Assembly: GCA_017562135.1 (NCBI GenBank)
Contig: QEYB01000368.1
Location: 62,001-126,000, forward strand
DNA length: 64,000 nt
DNA from: Dipylidium caninum
Lineage: Eukaryota > Platyhelminthes > Cestoda > Cyclophyllidea > Dipylidiidae
Direction: 5' to 3'
Shown: positions 22,938 through 37,900 of the stretch, piece by piece
Layout: each line of letters begins with the position of its first letter
Position numbering within the stretch: the stretch's first letter is position 1
The notes under the pieces: generated by a model
The model's database searches: none
Told to the model about the DNA's origin: nothing
What the model saw: the letters and a program-made list of their open reading frames with translations, nothing else
Translations under genes and position numbers: made by a program

Positions 22938-25900
22938 GTAAGTTGATCAAAGTGCGGAAGGTGCTATGGCATTGCTGAGCCGCTCTTTTGCAAGAGCTGA
23001 TGTTCTCTCCTCGTCGTGATGCATTTGGCTATCTACGATAAACATCTTTAAATTCAAAATATCTTGTTTGGTTCTCCTTCATTTGCATTGAGGTCAAAAG
23101 TATATGTTTCGCATAGACGGATATGACAGTCGCGTTTGCATTATTAATCAACAGGATCGTTTGGCGCGTCATGGCAGAGGACGCCTCGACCTGGGGCACG
23201 CGGATTACCTTAGTAGCAATGGTACGTCATCAGATCTTTATTTTAATTTGCCTCAAAGTGAAACGTTGCCGGCAAAGCTCTGTCTTGCTTCTAAAGCATC
23301 TACTCGCCGGTGATGCTTTGATAAAATAAGAAGGCGTCGCCGTGAGTCCCCGGCTTGTATATCCGCATTTAAATGACTTTGATTTAAAGGAATTACGTGG
23401 GGCTGTGCAGAAACACTTTAGTCAAATTCTGTCCCATCGACGTGCCAACCCTTCATTTGATTGAGGCTAACATTTTCCCTGTCAATCGCTGTGGTAACTA
23501 ACCTCCTCTCCTAATAAATCGGATGTTGGGTCACGTCGGCGGAACCTTGAGGTAACCGGGTCCTTCTCCAGAGGACGCGCTCGCGGCTCAGCAGAGAGCA
23601 GGCAATTCAGGTGTCTCAAGACGCGGGTGTGGAACCTACGGTTGAGGATGCTAATGAAAAGCACCCGTGGCGGAATTTGTGGTGATGGTGTTGCTGAATG
23701 GACCTACGGAACCGCTGTGTGGATCGGAAGGTCGGCATGGACTTGGCTCCGTTCAACTGCTGCTCGCCATTTTGTGCGGGCTCATGACCAAAACCACACT
23801 GAAAGATGTGATCGCGAAAAGCCGAAGGAGTTAATTTCTAACTGCAGCCCTGTGTGCACTTAGTATGGTATTGCACATATTTAGTAATGACGAAAATAAC
23901 AATGGAGGGTGATCGCTGGGCTAGTTGAGCGTCTTGAGAGCGGATGCAACGCGGAGAGGATGTGGCATGTGGAAGGGAGGAGATGGAGAACGGTACAGCT
24001 GACGTGTTATCTGCTGACCAAGTGAAAACAGGGAATGGTGGCAGAACCACTTAGACGTACTGATGTTAACGACGCTTCGCGTCTATAGCCATGTGGTGCC
24101 TCAGAACAGACATCTACTGAGACAGTTAAACTCTATACTTTTGACCACTAGGCCTCTCGGATGACGTGACATTTTCAAAGCCGCTGTCTGACGACTCCAT
24201 GCTGGGAGACCCTTCAGGATTCCTCTCCGTGCCGCCTTCCGAAGCCAAGCAGGTGGACGTTAGCGGAGGTGGAATTTTGCGACGTCCAAACAGGACGCCC
24301 CTTTCGCCCAAATCCATTGGAGACCTCATCGACCTGCAGGATGAGCGCAAACCCGTGACGAACACCAAGTCGCAGACTTCACTCAATGATGCCCGTTTTT
24401 TCGGTAGCGATGCGACCATGAATTTAGACGAGGTGACCGACAGCCAGAACTCAATCGACGCAGGCTCGGGAAATTTCGACCTGAGTGGTGGGCCCCAACT
24501 CCATCGCTGCCACTCGGACACCAATATTTCGTACAAAAGTGTGCAGCAGGTAGGCAGCATCGTAGGAGCCCCAAGAAAACCATCCTCTAGTTTTGCTCAT
24601 AATAGACGCGGAGCCATGTTAGTTCAGAAACCCTGAAAGAATGCGATGTCTGTCAGAGTCTGTTCATAAACTCTGGAACTTGAAGTTACGCGATATTAAA
24701 CTCATTGTTTTATCCCGGTCATCCGCAGTGCCAGCGTAGTGCTGCAAATACAAGAGGGAGAGAGAACTTCGACAAAATGTTTTCGACCCAAAGTGAGGCT
24801 AGTAGGGAGGAGTTAAGGCCGAAACCGCAAACACTGTGGGAGATATGAAATGCTTCATTGTCTTCAGGAAAAGGAAATGTTTCTAGCAAGAAACATGCGG
24901 GTTTTTTACGAATAGCAAAATCAGCTGACGAGGGTGGATTGAAAGAAAGCCACACTTACTCCAACTTGGGCAATGATCACTCAAATTACAAAATTACTTT
25001 GGATAGTCGTGCGACTTGATTGACTTTTACTTAAAGTGATTGGCTTGCAAGTGCGACTTGCAGACTTCTCTCCACCCTGACCGCGCCACACGCACCCCTG
25101 TGGGACGTCTTCAAGATATCCCTCGACCTTGACCATTCTCCACCTAGTGGCTTCACCTGTCGCTAAGTGTTTCCTTTTTAAGACGGCGGAACAATGGATG
25201 CCGACCCGACTGCTGCCTCTACCAATGCGACACAAAAGATAGCATGAGAGTATGCGAAACCGCACAGACTATTCAGAAAGTAGTTAATCCATGGGGGGTT
25301 TGTGTGAAGGTAGCGTTTAAGATTGGTCTCACTTGTGCTACTTTTGTTGTTGTAACCAATTGCGGGACGATAAGTCATCGTCGAGTCTCGTTTCTGCTTA
25401 ATGCACTCGGGGCTGGAGGAGTTGTTTTAACAGGCCTGCGACAAGTGGCTCTTTCCTCAACCCAAAATGCAGTCCTGGATAAACAAAAACCTTTAAACAG
25501 GGAGAAAGTAGAGTCTACTTCGTTTTAAGATCGACGAAGTGGCCGGATCGAACCACTACATCAGGCAGAACGGGAAGATAAACTGCGACACGCTGTTGCG
25601 CGGTCTCTACTGGGTGTGCAACCTTCAGAACTCCCTGACAGTGTGCGAGCATCTGCTGAAGAATGTTTACTGTCTAATTGACTTGTGCACCCTGACTTGG
25701 GAGAAGCCGAAACCGAAGAAGCCGCCTAAGCCGCGCCAGTTTTGTCGTCAAATGCACGAGGACTCGACGCATTCTTCCGCCACTCGCCTCAACTCGTCTC
25801 TGGGCAGGCGCTCTCATAGTCGTCACGTTACACATACGCGGAGCAAGTCTGTCGCCATTCCTGGTCTCCACCCAGGCTCCAATTACGCTTTTGCCTACGG

Positions 25901-28900
25901 GGGAAGGACGCTCAACTTTCGTTCTCGCGGATCCTCTATTGTCATTCACGACGATGTCGACAGTGTGGAAAAACTCGTTAAGGTGACCAGTATCGGACGC
26001 CTCATGCCCTTCGGTCGACCGCGAAACAGGAGGCAGGCGCGAGCTGATGAGGGTGGAGAGCGTTCAGCCGAGGTTAGCTCGGACGAAGACACCAGCGCGA
26101 CGAGGGGAGTTCGGGCTCATCAAATGCGCCCCAACTTCAGGAAATCGGACAAGTATCTCAATGTGGACTGCACTCCCTCGACTCAGGTGCGGTTCCGGTC
26201 TCGCAAGCACGTCCCCACAAGGCAGTTAAGCACCTACCCGTTTCGACGAGGCGGTGAGATTCCTGCCTGTGGTCCGATGCGCCTCTTGTCGAATGGCCTT
26301 TTCGTCGTGGATAAGCGACCTCAAAGGAATGTTAGAATGCGAGAGAATTTGAAAATGCCGAAGAAAACACCGGCCATGTTAACCGAAGAGCAACGCCAGG
26401 CAACCATGAACTTCAGTCTGATAATGGAGATTCTCGTCAAGTAAGTGGGGTTGTCACCAAAAGCGTTAAAACTTCCCTAAGTAATGAGTGAGTTAAGTGC
26501 ATCACCTTGGGCTTTGCCGACTGGTTGTCGAGGCTGCGCCAGTGCGTTTCTCAGGCTCTTGGCGTCATGAGGCGGGTGTGTACCACAAAATCCGTACACC
26601 TATGCCTGCCTACACAGTTTGAGAGCGAGGGCGACAAAAACCTTCACTGAATTCGCGCTCATTAGCACTTGTGCTTAGTTTGAGTTCACAAAACAGTCGG
26701 GCTCTCATTATGAGCTCGATACTCACTTAGAAGGACATACGTGGATTGGAAAGGCAATTAGTCCCGTTTGTGTACAGTCTCTATGGCAATGGGAGGACCA
26801 CCGCTAAGCTGCGTTTGAAGGAGGAAGCAACACCTCTGTTGTTTAGATGAACCTCCCTTGAGTAGGCCATCTTGGCCGCGATGATTGATATGTCGTCCCT
26901 TCTTAAATGGACCCGAGGGCCAGGGGTGTCCCCTCTACTATGCAAATCGCCCCAACCACTTAAACAGGTCGTTCTGAGTGTACACTTGAAAGTAGTCTCA
27001 AGGTGGGAGATTCACGAGACTTCAGTTTTTTCTACTCATATGACACCCCTGACGGTAAGACCAGCCGGAAGAGGATGAAGAGTTAATGCAACCACTTTTA
27101 TGGAATGTTCGTTTTGAGTGGGTTAAAACCCCCCCCCCCTCCCCGGGTGAGTAGGATGGAGGGCCACTGGTGAAGTGACACCTCATCTCCATGCTCTAAT
27201 CCTTTCTTAAACAGAATAATACGAGTGTTGGGCTGCTCGCATGGCCACCCTAGCGGCGGTGGCGGTGGCGGGGGCATGAGGAGCGCAACATACGGTCAAG
27301 GTCAGCCGGGCGACTGCTCAGTTGCGGTGTCGGCTAAACTCCGCCGACACACCCACGAATGTCTACTGCGCATGTACCACGAAAACAGGAGCCTCTTCCA
27401 CTGTTTCTTCTCGCGCCTCATCGCCGCTGTGCCCATCACTGAGCTGATGGAGTTCCTCCATGGGCTCACCAGCTTCTGCCTGGACCCTGTCGTACTCCAT
27501 CCAAGTAGGCCTGGTTAGTGTTTTTTTAACTCGTACTGAGTCCTCACGACTACTCCTGCAAATAAGGATGTTCCCTTAAATGGTGACTTTAAGCGGGAAA
27601 CAGGGAAGCTGTGTTTTATGAGCAGACTTGCCGCAAATATTTCCAAACGAAGAGAGACGGCCATTACTTGACTGGTGAGTTATTGTTATTCACGTAACTA
27701 TGTGTTGTCACGCCAAACTACCGCACTCATCTTATCGGTATAACTAGCGCCGTCGTCACAGAAGAGCAAATTGTTTTCCGCAACGAGCACGAAGTCCTCT
27801 GCTCCATTAACTCACGATGCGGAATGACGAGTTCGGGTGTTAGCTCTACTCCCGCCCTCAGCTATGGTCGGAAATGATGTGACCGCCGTCCGGCCACTGG
27901 CGACTGCTTCAGGTCATTTGTCCCTGAATACCACCCCACGGGTCACGTGAGAGGACAAATTTCCTCGAGTGCGCCCACGGCGCGTATAACATGGGGCGGT
28001 GTGCATACAAACACGAAATACGAGGATAGACATCGTGGGATGTGACATGTGTGCAAGAAGGTGGTGTTGGCTGAGGCTAAAAGATGGAGGGGAAGAGAAA
28101 CAGCGCTCACTGTTGGCAACCGTTGCCATGGTCAGAGGAAATATTCAGTTGTATTAGCGCCACACGCCTTCTTCCCAAATATTTGAGACTCGTATTCTGA
28201 GTGTCAAATGAACAGCCTACCGGCACTTCCGATTTATAACGCCCTTTTTTACCCTAAACTTACCTGATGGCCTGAAGTGAACCACAGATAAATTGATATT
28301 AGTGTCAAGGTGTCACTGACACTTGAAGACTCAAAGTGAGCATTTTGAGCTCAGTACACTTCGTTTGGAAGAGTTGCTATCTTCCATGCTGCCTTTTTGT
28401 ACGCTTACACATCCATTTTATGATTTTAGAAAAATACTTTATAAAATGAGGATGTGAGAACTCCAAGTTTATTTTACATTTCACAAACAATTGTCTGTAA
28501 ATGCTTTCGCAGGGAAAAAAACACTTGAGTGTTTCGGCGAAGTAACTATAAATAAACACTATTCTAACAAAACAGCTACTTTAACATTAACGCATTTTCT
28601 GCCGCTTTGGAGTAGAGGACTATTGTCTTCCGCCGAGAACGGCTAAGCGTATTTCTGCCACCTCCCCACCACCACGTCTGCCGTCTGGACTGGGATTAAG
28701 AAGTAGAACTCAGCAATGGGGATTTCTCTTTCCACGAGCGTTATTTTTCGGACCCAGAGACGGGGAGTGGGAGACCGTGCCACTCTGTGTGTGTTCCTGT
28801 TGAGGCGCAACCAGCGACACCAGAATGGGAGTTTGTTTATTTTTGGCGTCGAGAAGTGAGCTGCTGCAGACACGGCGCAGCAGCTGTGCCACTGAGGAGC

Positions 28901-31900
28901 CAGCACATACGTTGAAATCGAGTGGTGAGGTACGAAGAGGGGTGCACTTCCGACCCGGAGGCGGCAGCGCTTAATCTCGCCGTGGCAAATTGGACAGTTT
29001 TTTTCTGTCTAGTCGCCAAAATACTATCACATCGGTAGTCGGGAAGGTGGCAATGAGGACAAGGGGTTTTCATGCGAATCCTCCAAATGTGACGGTTAAG
29101 CTGAACCTGGCGCGGCCCTCCCTCCGTCTTGGAGGGGTTTGTGGACGGGTGACAGCTCTTAGGCTAACTTGTAATAAAATAAATGCCACAATTAATTGGC
29201 CACAGCGGAGTACATTACAAACGACTGGCTCCGATATCACACCGGCAAGGGGCGCTTTCAAATGGTCTAAAGGGAAATAAACCTCTTTTTAAAAGTATAT
29301 GCAACCTCTCCGGGTGCCTTCAGATGCCACTGGAAGTCCAACTTTCACAACTAAGGAGTTAAACCCTCGGTAGAACCGAACTGAATCGTCAGAAGGAAAT
29401 CCTTTGTATCCCGTACGGCAAAGGCGTTAGAAAACCTCATTGATCAAAATCGCGTAAATTCATTTTAGCATCGTCGCAGCGCATACCTCTAAGCTCACGC
29501 CCCAGTGTGATTTGTTGCATTTCACTAGGCGTTGACTACCGGACTTGACACTTTGTCGGACAGGCTTGAAATAAACTAATTTAATTTCCCTCATGAACGA
29601 AAAATTGCCATTCATGAAGTCTTGACAAAATGCCACACATTCCTGGCTTCCTCTGTTTCACGCGATGCCATCGTCGAGACACGGAACTGCGCTCGGCGTC
29701 TGGTCCCCTCTTCATTTCACTAATTCAGATTTCAGTGGATGGGATGGTTATGCAGCGTCTGTTGCGAACTTCGTCATTCAATTTGCGATGAAAATCGGAT
29801 GCACAAGGGACGAAAATTAGGCTATTATAGGACGGTGATGGCAATGAAATTACATTCCTCCATCAGATAATTGGACTTTATCACTTCTGCTTGAGGATGA
29901 AAAGGCATTAGAATCCTTTTTCTAATGTCAGGTTTCGGCGAGAAGTGGAGCTATCACAACAGTTTCGGCCAGTCCTTTACCGGTGAAGGCACCAGAGGCG
30001 CGGAAGGCGTGATCATCTCCAACTTGATGGGGACCCTGGTGCGTCGCTTTGTGCGGTGCCGTCGTGAGTTGGCCACACAGGAGAACATTAGCCTTTTCAC
30101 GGAGGTACGTCATCTCCTCGCCTACCTTAAGGCCGTCCATGGCAACACCTTCAGACGGGCTCTTCTCTGCGCCCTTCTCTGCCCCATGCGGACGGTCGTT
30201 CTGAAGAATAAACCCTCCGTGCCACTTCCCAGACCACGAATGTAAGACCCATTTCTGCTTAACACTCGAACCACAACAACGAGTGCCACATAGAGAGTGG
30301 GCTCGTCTGCGTCTGCCATCGTCTGTTAGGGTGTGGGAGCTATTCGGACAGGTATAAACTAGGACGTAGGTGGTAGGTAACTTTCTTCTTGTGATCTTTT
30401 TTTGAGAGCCTCAGGTGGGTCCAGCAAAATAGGTAACAGGAGATGGCATCGTTTAGGGCAAAAATCATCTCTTGTTGCTCAAACTCCTCACGGTGGCCCC
30501 ACAATGGCCAACACCCGAGATCACGGCGGTTGTGGCACCAGTTGGTCGGCCTCCATGAACAACTTGTATCATTTGATTCCACAATGACGTGGGCGTAACT
30601 TTGCCTCATCTTCTCACTTGCAACTTCGCCTGCCCCCTTGTGAATCCACACTCATTTTCCCCACTATTTCTACTTTCCCTCTGTTAATGTGCAGGCTCTC
30701 TGCGAGAAATTCGCTTTGGCCCACATCAGCATCGAAACGGCCTTCAATGATTGTACCGCAAAGCGAACTCTTCGATGTGGGAGACTTTTCGTCGGGCATA
30801 CAGAACAGGCGGCTTCAATGCGGTCAGCCTCTTGGGGGGCAGCCCTGGAAACCATGTAATGCGAAGCGAAATTTGCTTCACTAAAGCATGATTGCTTTGT
30901 TCGGCGCATCAATTTTAAATTTGCCATAAGGCTTAAGGCAACAACTAATATTCGCTGGATGCACTCGGCTTTAGTGATGTGACCACTCTCAGGAAAGGTG
31001 GCGGTGGTAATGAGGGCTTCCGTTAACACTACAGGAGGTAGAATATCTGTACCGCATTTGGCATTCTCCTCTTCTGCGTCTAAAGATGACCTGATCCGTT
31101 ATGGAGGGCCATATATTTTCCAAACAGCCCATTGAGTGTTTCGGTTTTTTTATACCATCGTCTGCTAAGGTCACAATTATTGCCCAAAAACAAGACGATA
31201 TTTGCAGTGGTTTTGAGGCTGAGAGCGAAGCAGGCCAATGTTATGCTTCATGTCAGTCCCATTTACCCTAGTCGAAGCGAAATGTCACAAGCCCGTGATT
31301 GAAAGAAGACTTGTCGATCTTCCGGCGTTGAAGGAGAACTTGCGCGATTTCGCCTTCCTCCTTGAGTGCTTGGAACCGGGGACGCTACCGGAACCGCAAC
31401 TGGTCGCTTCATTCCTCGATCTGGTGGGTTCTCAGAGATGTTTAGCTTACTGTGGGCCCAAAGGCTGGACGTTACTGCTTGCTATTCACCTAGCTTTATC
31501 CGTACTGCTAAAATATCAATTTGTGGAGTGAATTATTTCACATGATGGCGTGCGGAGGCACACAGGAAGCAGCACAGCCCTGTATTCCACCCTAAAAATC
31601 GGCAGAGCAGATAATGCGTGGATCTACGTCACGGGCAGAAGACTCTCGTCCGGACGCCTGATAGCTTGCGCACTTAGGTTGCCTTAACGATGAGGGGCAC
31701 AAAGGGAAGCGGTGCGAAAACGCTAAATGATGTCGACACTTAGGAATTGTGATGCGATTAATTTTTACGGGTTATCGCCCTCATGTAGCCCAAACGGGAA
31801 GCGGGGCGGTGCAGATGTCATTCCCACAAGCCACAAATAATGGGAGGAGGTCTGGTGTTTTTTTGTCTGCACTTGTAGAACGCGCCAGTGTTAGCCAGGG

Positions 31901-34900
31901 CCTGCCTACTTTTGGAGTGTGCATTCTTCGTGAGTCGTTGCAATCGGGGCGAGTGGCCGAACTGGATGAAGATGAACTTCCCTCTGCCAATGCAGCAAGT
32001 GGAGCACTTAACCCAGTCCACACTCTCCCCGCAGCCCATTGCTATATCCATTTCCGGGCCTGCCAACGCCGGCGCCGATACCATCGACGTGCACTGCTCC
32101 GCTGTCCGCACCCCTTCGCAAATCCAGTGGTCCGCCGGCCGACTCTTCCACAGTTGGGCTGAAGTGCGTTCATTTCTTGTTTTAACGCCTTACCCAGACT
32201 CAAAATAAGCTGCTTTCAGCAGTGCGACGATCCACATGATGGCGTTACAGACTTAACGGTATTTCATCACACTGTTAAACGATGCGTATTAAAGTTACTT
32301 CAATAAATTGCCGACTCTGATGTACGATAAAATCTGGGAGATAATAAAATAAATATTTCCTCGCAAGGGAGGTTAGTGTGCACGAGCCCAATTTTTATGA
32401 CAAACAATCAGACTTGTGTATCTCCTTAGAGAGTAAACGAGGAAAAAGACGTTTATTAAAACAAGACGACTTGAGTTTTATTTTATTTCCTCACGTATCC
32501 TGGCAGAGGATTATCGTATGCTTCCACTTAGCAATTACCAGACATGGCCGAGGCTACGGTAAGGTCTTCCCCTTCCACATTTTAACGCAATAACCCCCTT
32601 GTGAGGTGGGTGAGAATGTTTGCGGAGTGCTAGTAATTAAAGGCTAGTAATGCATCAAAATTACTGCGTTTGTAACCTTTTCATAATGGTCCTCGAAACA
32701 CCACCTCTCAGTGGAACTTTACTCGTGATGAGTTAACTCCCACGACAGTAAATTACTCCCGAGATTGTGAGTCTCGGCCGAAGCGCCGAGGCGTGAGCAG
32801 TCAGTGTTCTAACGAAGAGGCATTTCGCACCCCAGTAATGGCAGAATTTGTGAAACTTCCTGGGCAGCTTCTCTCCCGTCGAGCGCTTCGCCGCCGCCCT
32901 CCGCCCCTTCTCTCTCCTATTTATTTCTCCGGTTTCTCAAAGCACCCTCTTCGGTGGCTGAAAATGACTGTGAAGAGAAAAACAAGAAAAGACCCTAGGG
33001 ATTTGGGATGGGGGGCGGCCGACACATCCACTTCAGCATTTGTGCCATTATATGTTTGCGTAAAATTTTGCGTACTTGTACAGGTCTTATCCAAAATAGC
33101 TTAAGGCACAAAATTTTATCACCTGTGCTCGGCATGAAAGTACCATGAGGGCAGATGCCGGAGTCGCTGCGAAGACATTAAAAGCACTTTTACACACCGA
33201 ATTTTGGGGGAATTGGCGAAGAGTCATGGCAGCAAAAGCTGCCTCAGGGTGCACTGGGCGAGTTAACGAAGTGAGTCCCTCGTTTGCAGCCTTTTCTGTG
33301 TTCTGAATCGCTATACTTCAATAAAACAAGGGTCCCTTTCTCATTTCAGGCCTTGGGAATCCGCATTAAGGCATTTGTGGAGGGAACTTCGTCGGCGGAA
33401 ATATCTCTCAACCGTGATTTCGAAAGCTACGAAAACTTCCTCGATGACGGTGAGATTTCCATGCTCAACCCACAAAGTGCTTGATAAAATCCCCACATTT
33501 TAGGTGGTTCACCAGTGCCTAGACATCTAAGAAGCGTAGCAGGGGTAGGATGTAAATATTGTGCAGAATGAGAAGTGAAAATTGCTAAAAATTCGTTGGT
33601 GTGGTTTAAGGGTTTCACTTAAGTGACATAGTTTTGCAATACTAAAACTTTGATTTCCGCTTTTTCTTATTTGGGATACTTCAACTCACTTAGCGTGTCC
33701 ACCATTGTTGATAATGGGAGAGGAGACGATGTAGTATTTGGTTCGTGCGACAGCCAAGAGCTGAGCCTCTAAAGTAGCCGGCTCATCTGCCAAACCGCCG
33801 TCTCTCCGAGAGGCCTTTGGCGGAGGTGAGGGTCACACGTGGGTGTCATCCAACATAGCGATGATGTGTTTTACTGGAAGGAAGAACCAGTTGGTGTGGA
33901 CGAAAAGGGCAAATCACCTTTTGAATTAATTTAAAGCAAACGATTCTACCGAAAATCTAACACCTCAGTTACCAGGCTCACACCCTTCGCCTGGTTGATT
34001 GCGCGGAGTGCATGGCTTAGTACGAAAGCACAACACACGGTGCGACGAGGCATTTGTGCCAGAATTCCCTGTTGAAATTACAAGCTTGTAGTCACCGCGA
34101 GGCTGATTGGCATCGTCTCTGCGTATAACGACCTACTGTATGTGGTTCAGCCACAGTGAACCCTAACGGCGACAGCTGCCCCTACGCGCTGCTGGCGATG
34201 GCGGTGCAACTGCTGTGCGAAATAACCACCTTCCTGCGCGAGTCGCACCAACACGCCACCCGCGCGCAGGTGATCGCCTCCGCCGCCGTCCCCGCCGCGG
34301 CGACGACTCGTACGGCGGAGCACTCGGGCCAAGCGGAGGCGGGGAGTTCAAATGGCAGCCGCAACTACGTGGGCATCTCGGCCGCCTCTGCGTCCGGGGC
34401 CTTCAAGTCCACTCGACGCCGCCTCAGCATTCTTGTGCCCGTGTTTGCGCCATCCGAGGCCAAGGAGAAACACAACTCAGTGTATCTGGAACTCTCCAAA
34501 GTTCGATGCGAAGATGCCGACTCCGCCTCGAGGGCCACTGACGAATACGGTGAGAGCTCGATTGTGCTGCAAGCCATAGAATGTAGGTAGCGTATAACAA
34601 ACAAGGTTGCTCGTGTCGATAGTTGGGAAGTACTTGGTATCCCTACTTAAAACTCAAATGTTTTCGTATTTGGATTCCGCACACAGATACGATTCACCCA
34701 CCATCTGTGAGTGGTGGCCATAGTAGCAGGCAGATCAGTTTCGCAGTCAATGGCGATGGTCGCGAAAGGTGCAGCTCACTTCAAGGGAGTGTCTCTTCGT
34801 TGGAAATTCAAAGTGAAGCAATCGAGAAACCACGTGAGTTTTTATCAAGCGACCGTTATTAACACAGTGACGGAAGTGGAGCAAAATCTCTACTGACGAT

Positions 34901-37900
34901 GTCATAAAGTACTCTTTCGTAAGTCGCCATGAGAAAGAGGAAACGAGGACTCTACGGGGAAATGCATGCTCTTACCCAACTTGTATGTTGGAGGGTGCCA
35001 AAATAATTGTATTGCGTGTCGAGGAGGGAGATCCTCTACAAATTTCCCCGTCGCCAGATGCAATATTCCTAGCGAAAAAGCGACGGTGTTCGGAAAACGC
35101 CTTTCTTAAGCAGATATGCCACGCGGGAGTAAAACTATGTAATGAAGAGTGAAAATTAGCGTGGCATTGATTCTGTGCTCAAATATACCTATAAAGAATG
35201 GAAAAGCCAAAGAATACCCAGACTCTAAGGTTTAGGGGAAGTCGCTATGAGCTTTGAATTGTGCCATTCTAAAATGAGAACTCTCAGAGAGTAAATTCTT
35301 ATGATTGGCTGAGGCTCTTGCAGTCGGAGTTCAAAACCACCGGGTCGCCCCAAAATGCCTCATAGTCTAATGAATCCCCATGACAACTGCAGAGGGATTA
35401 AACGCTTACTGCCAAGCTTTCGTCTCTGGCCAGTGGTGACTTTCCTTCACAAAACCGCATCGTGTCACGGGTTTAACTGTCAGATAGTAGTTGAAAGGAA
35501 AAATCACAAAATGGGCAAACAAACCCAGTTCAAAAGGCGCCAGTTAACGAATTCGCAGCTAATGCTGCCAGAAGGCAGCCGGAAAAGATGCCGAAAACGC
35601 AGTTGAATTCGTTTTACTGAAAGGTGCCCGAATGACGGGTAATGCCAACACGTCTTGAGAGATGGGCCTGTCTCGCGTCTATTGAAAAGGTAATCCCATA
35701 ACTCCAACAAATGGATTCAACTGTTCTCTGCTAAAAGTGCAGAAACGTAGAAGTTTCACCATTAATCGCGCGCTGTACCAAAAAGCTCACATAGTGGATG
35801 TTGTCGAGTCGTGGATACGAGGCGACAAGGTGTTGAGTTGGAAATGGATGAGGGCGCCTTCCCCACACAGGGCATATTTGCCCATCGCGGAAATGCCAAC
35901 AAAGTTACTTGTTAATGTAGAGACAGGCCATGGAAATGTCCCCAAACGACGCGAAGGCACCATTCAGCGGTAGGATGGGCGGGTGGGGCGTTGGTGGAGG
36001 CGGGAGCGCTGTTGCCTTACCCCTTTCCATTCTGCCCTCGCGGGAGAGCTCGGAATCGGACACAATGATCACTCAGTCAATCATTTGGGCAGAAAAAGTG
36101 GAAATTGACAAAGGGTTTCAAAAACAACGTTAACTTACCAAAATGCGGCCATTAAGAATTCTACTGGGATGCCATTAACAGTTTATAGGAGCGTAGGTGC
36201 AGTGGCCTTTCATAAATTATTCAAACCATACCACCACGAGGGATAAAATGCGACTGAGGCGGTTTGGCCTTTCAGGCAGTAAACAGATGGGAGCCCGTTG
36301 TCCCATGGCTGATGCAGGTGAGTCTCCCCCTCTCTCCCTGAGGCGACCTCCGCACCCATCGAAGTGCGAAGTCAACTGCTTATAAGGCTCGTCACGCTCC
36401 AATGGTAGGCTGTTCGAGAGGTTGAAGGGGGTGCCGAGAAAGTTACTTGCCCTTCCCCTAAGTATTTCTTCTCTTTCCTACCTATTTGTAGCGCGCAAGA
36501 CGATATCGAAGAGTTTGACCCGAAAACGCCAGCGTTCCGGGAGTTTTCGACAGTCATTCCAACTCTCCTCTCTGATGGGAAATCCCCGACCGACGAAAAC
36601 GGAAAGCGGTGAGGCGAAAAACAGTCCCCTTGGTTTACTCCTCAAGTGCTACCTCTAGTTTGTGACAATTTCATGCGAAGAGGCATTTCATCCCGTGCGT
36701 AAACATAACGGCTTTATTCTACTGGTCCACGTCTCATGGCTCGACATGACTATGAGAAGTTGTGTAAACTCGTGAGGCATGGAATTCGCTGTCAAGACCA
36801 TCATGGTTCTCCTCGAACTAATCCACTATGTGGGCGGTTTCGATTGTGAAGCTGAATGCGCAGCTGGAAAAGAGATGTCGTCTAAACTCCTTCAAAATCC
36901 ATCACCTAAACCAAGTGCATCAGCCGATGGTCAGGCCGTCGGCCTTGACAACAAATGAACGAGTAAACCGCAGTGACGCTTGCTTGGAGCGATGTGGTGG
37001 CAGTGAGGAGATGCCCACATTTGAGTGAAGTGGGAAAATTCTTTTGGTTTTCTGAGAATATAAAGGGGCAGAATGAGGCCTAACCGACTGACTGCCATCC
37101 AGACACTGTCCATGTGAGATGTCAAATGAGCAGAAGGCTTTGGCAGTGGATAAAATGCTATAAGATCCAAATATTTCTCTTTCGGTAAGTAGTTCTTTTA
37201 CAACCGCGCCAAAGGACACGCAGCGAGGATGAGGTACGAGGCCGTACATCTTCCCGACGCGAATATTGCAGTCAGCTGACCACTCGGCCGAGAGGCCTGA
37301 AGTCCTCAGGTTTATGGTCCTGCTGGGAGGACAGGCCAGCGTGGCGTTAGCAGCGGCAGCAGCAGCAGCAGCAGCGGGCGAGGCGGCGTCTGCCAACTCC
37401 TGCGGTTGTGCCAAACCAACTTTTGCCCGATTTTTGACCTTGCGTTGCAGGTCAAACTGGGCAAGGTGACTGCGAGTCCTGTCAACACAGAATTTTTTTT
37501 CGGAAGGCGGCATTGTGTGTCCTTGCATCGGGAAAGTTGAACTACAGACAAGGAATCGAAACTGCCATGAAAATTGCCATTTTTTGGTAAAAGGCTGCGG
37601 ACAAACCTTGTTCGCCCAGTCACCATATGAAATTTTGGGTCATTTTCCGGGATTCGTCGCCTCTCCACTCCCAATAGTAATTATCTATTAGGTTTGTACA
37701 TTACCACATGATATTTTTGTCGTAGACGGCTTATTTTAAAAGATCGCATGCGTGCATTAGTTAGGTGCGCTCTATACGCAATAGACAGTTGTTAATTTAT
37801 AAAAATAATCAGCCAAAATTATCAACTGCCGGTTTACGGTCTTATCGAGTCATGGTTAAAATGACGGTTCTTCAGCGCAAAGTTTCAAGAATATGTGTAT

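Noticed and set aside
25244..25528. 95-codon hydrophobic + strand frame
   Set aside because: It resembles no UNC80 segment, and the exons ending 24549 and starting 25530 already join in phase.
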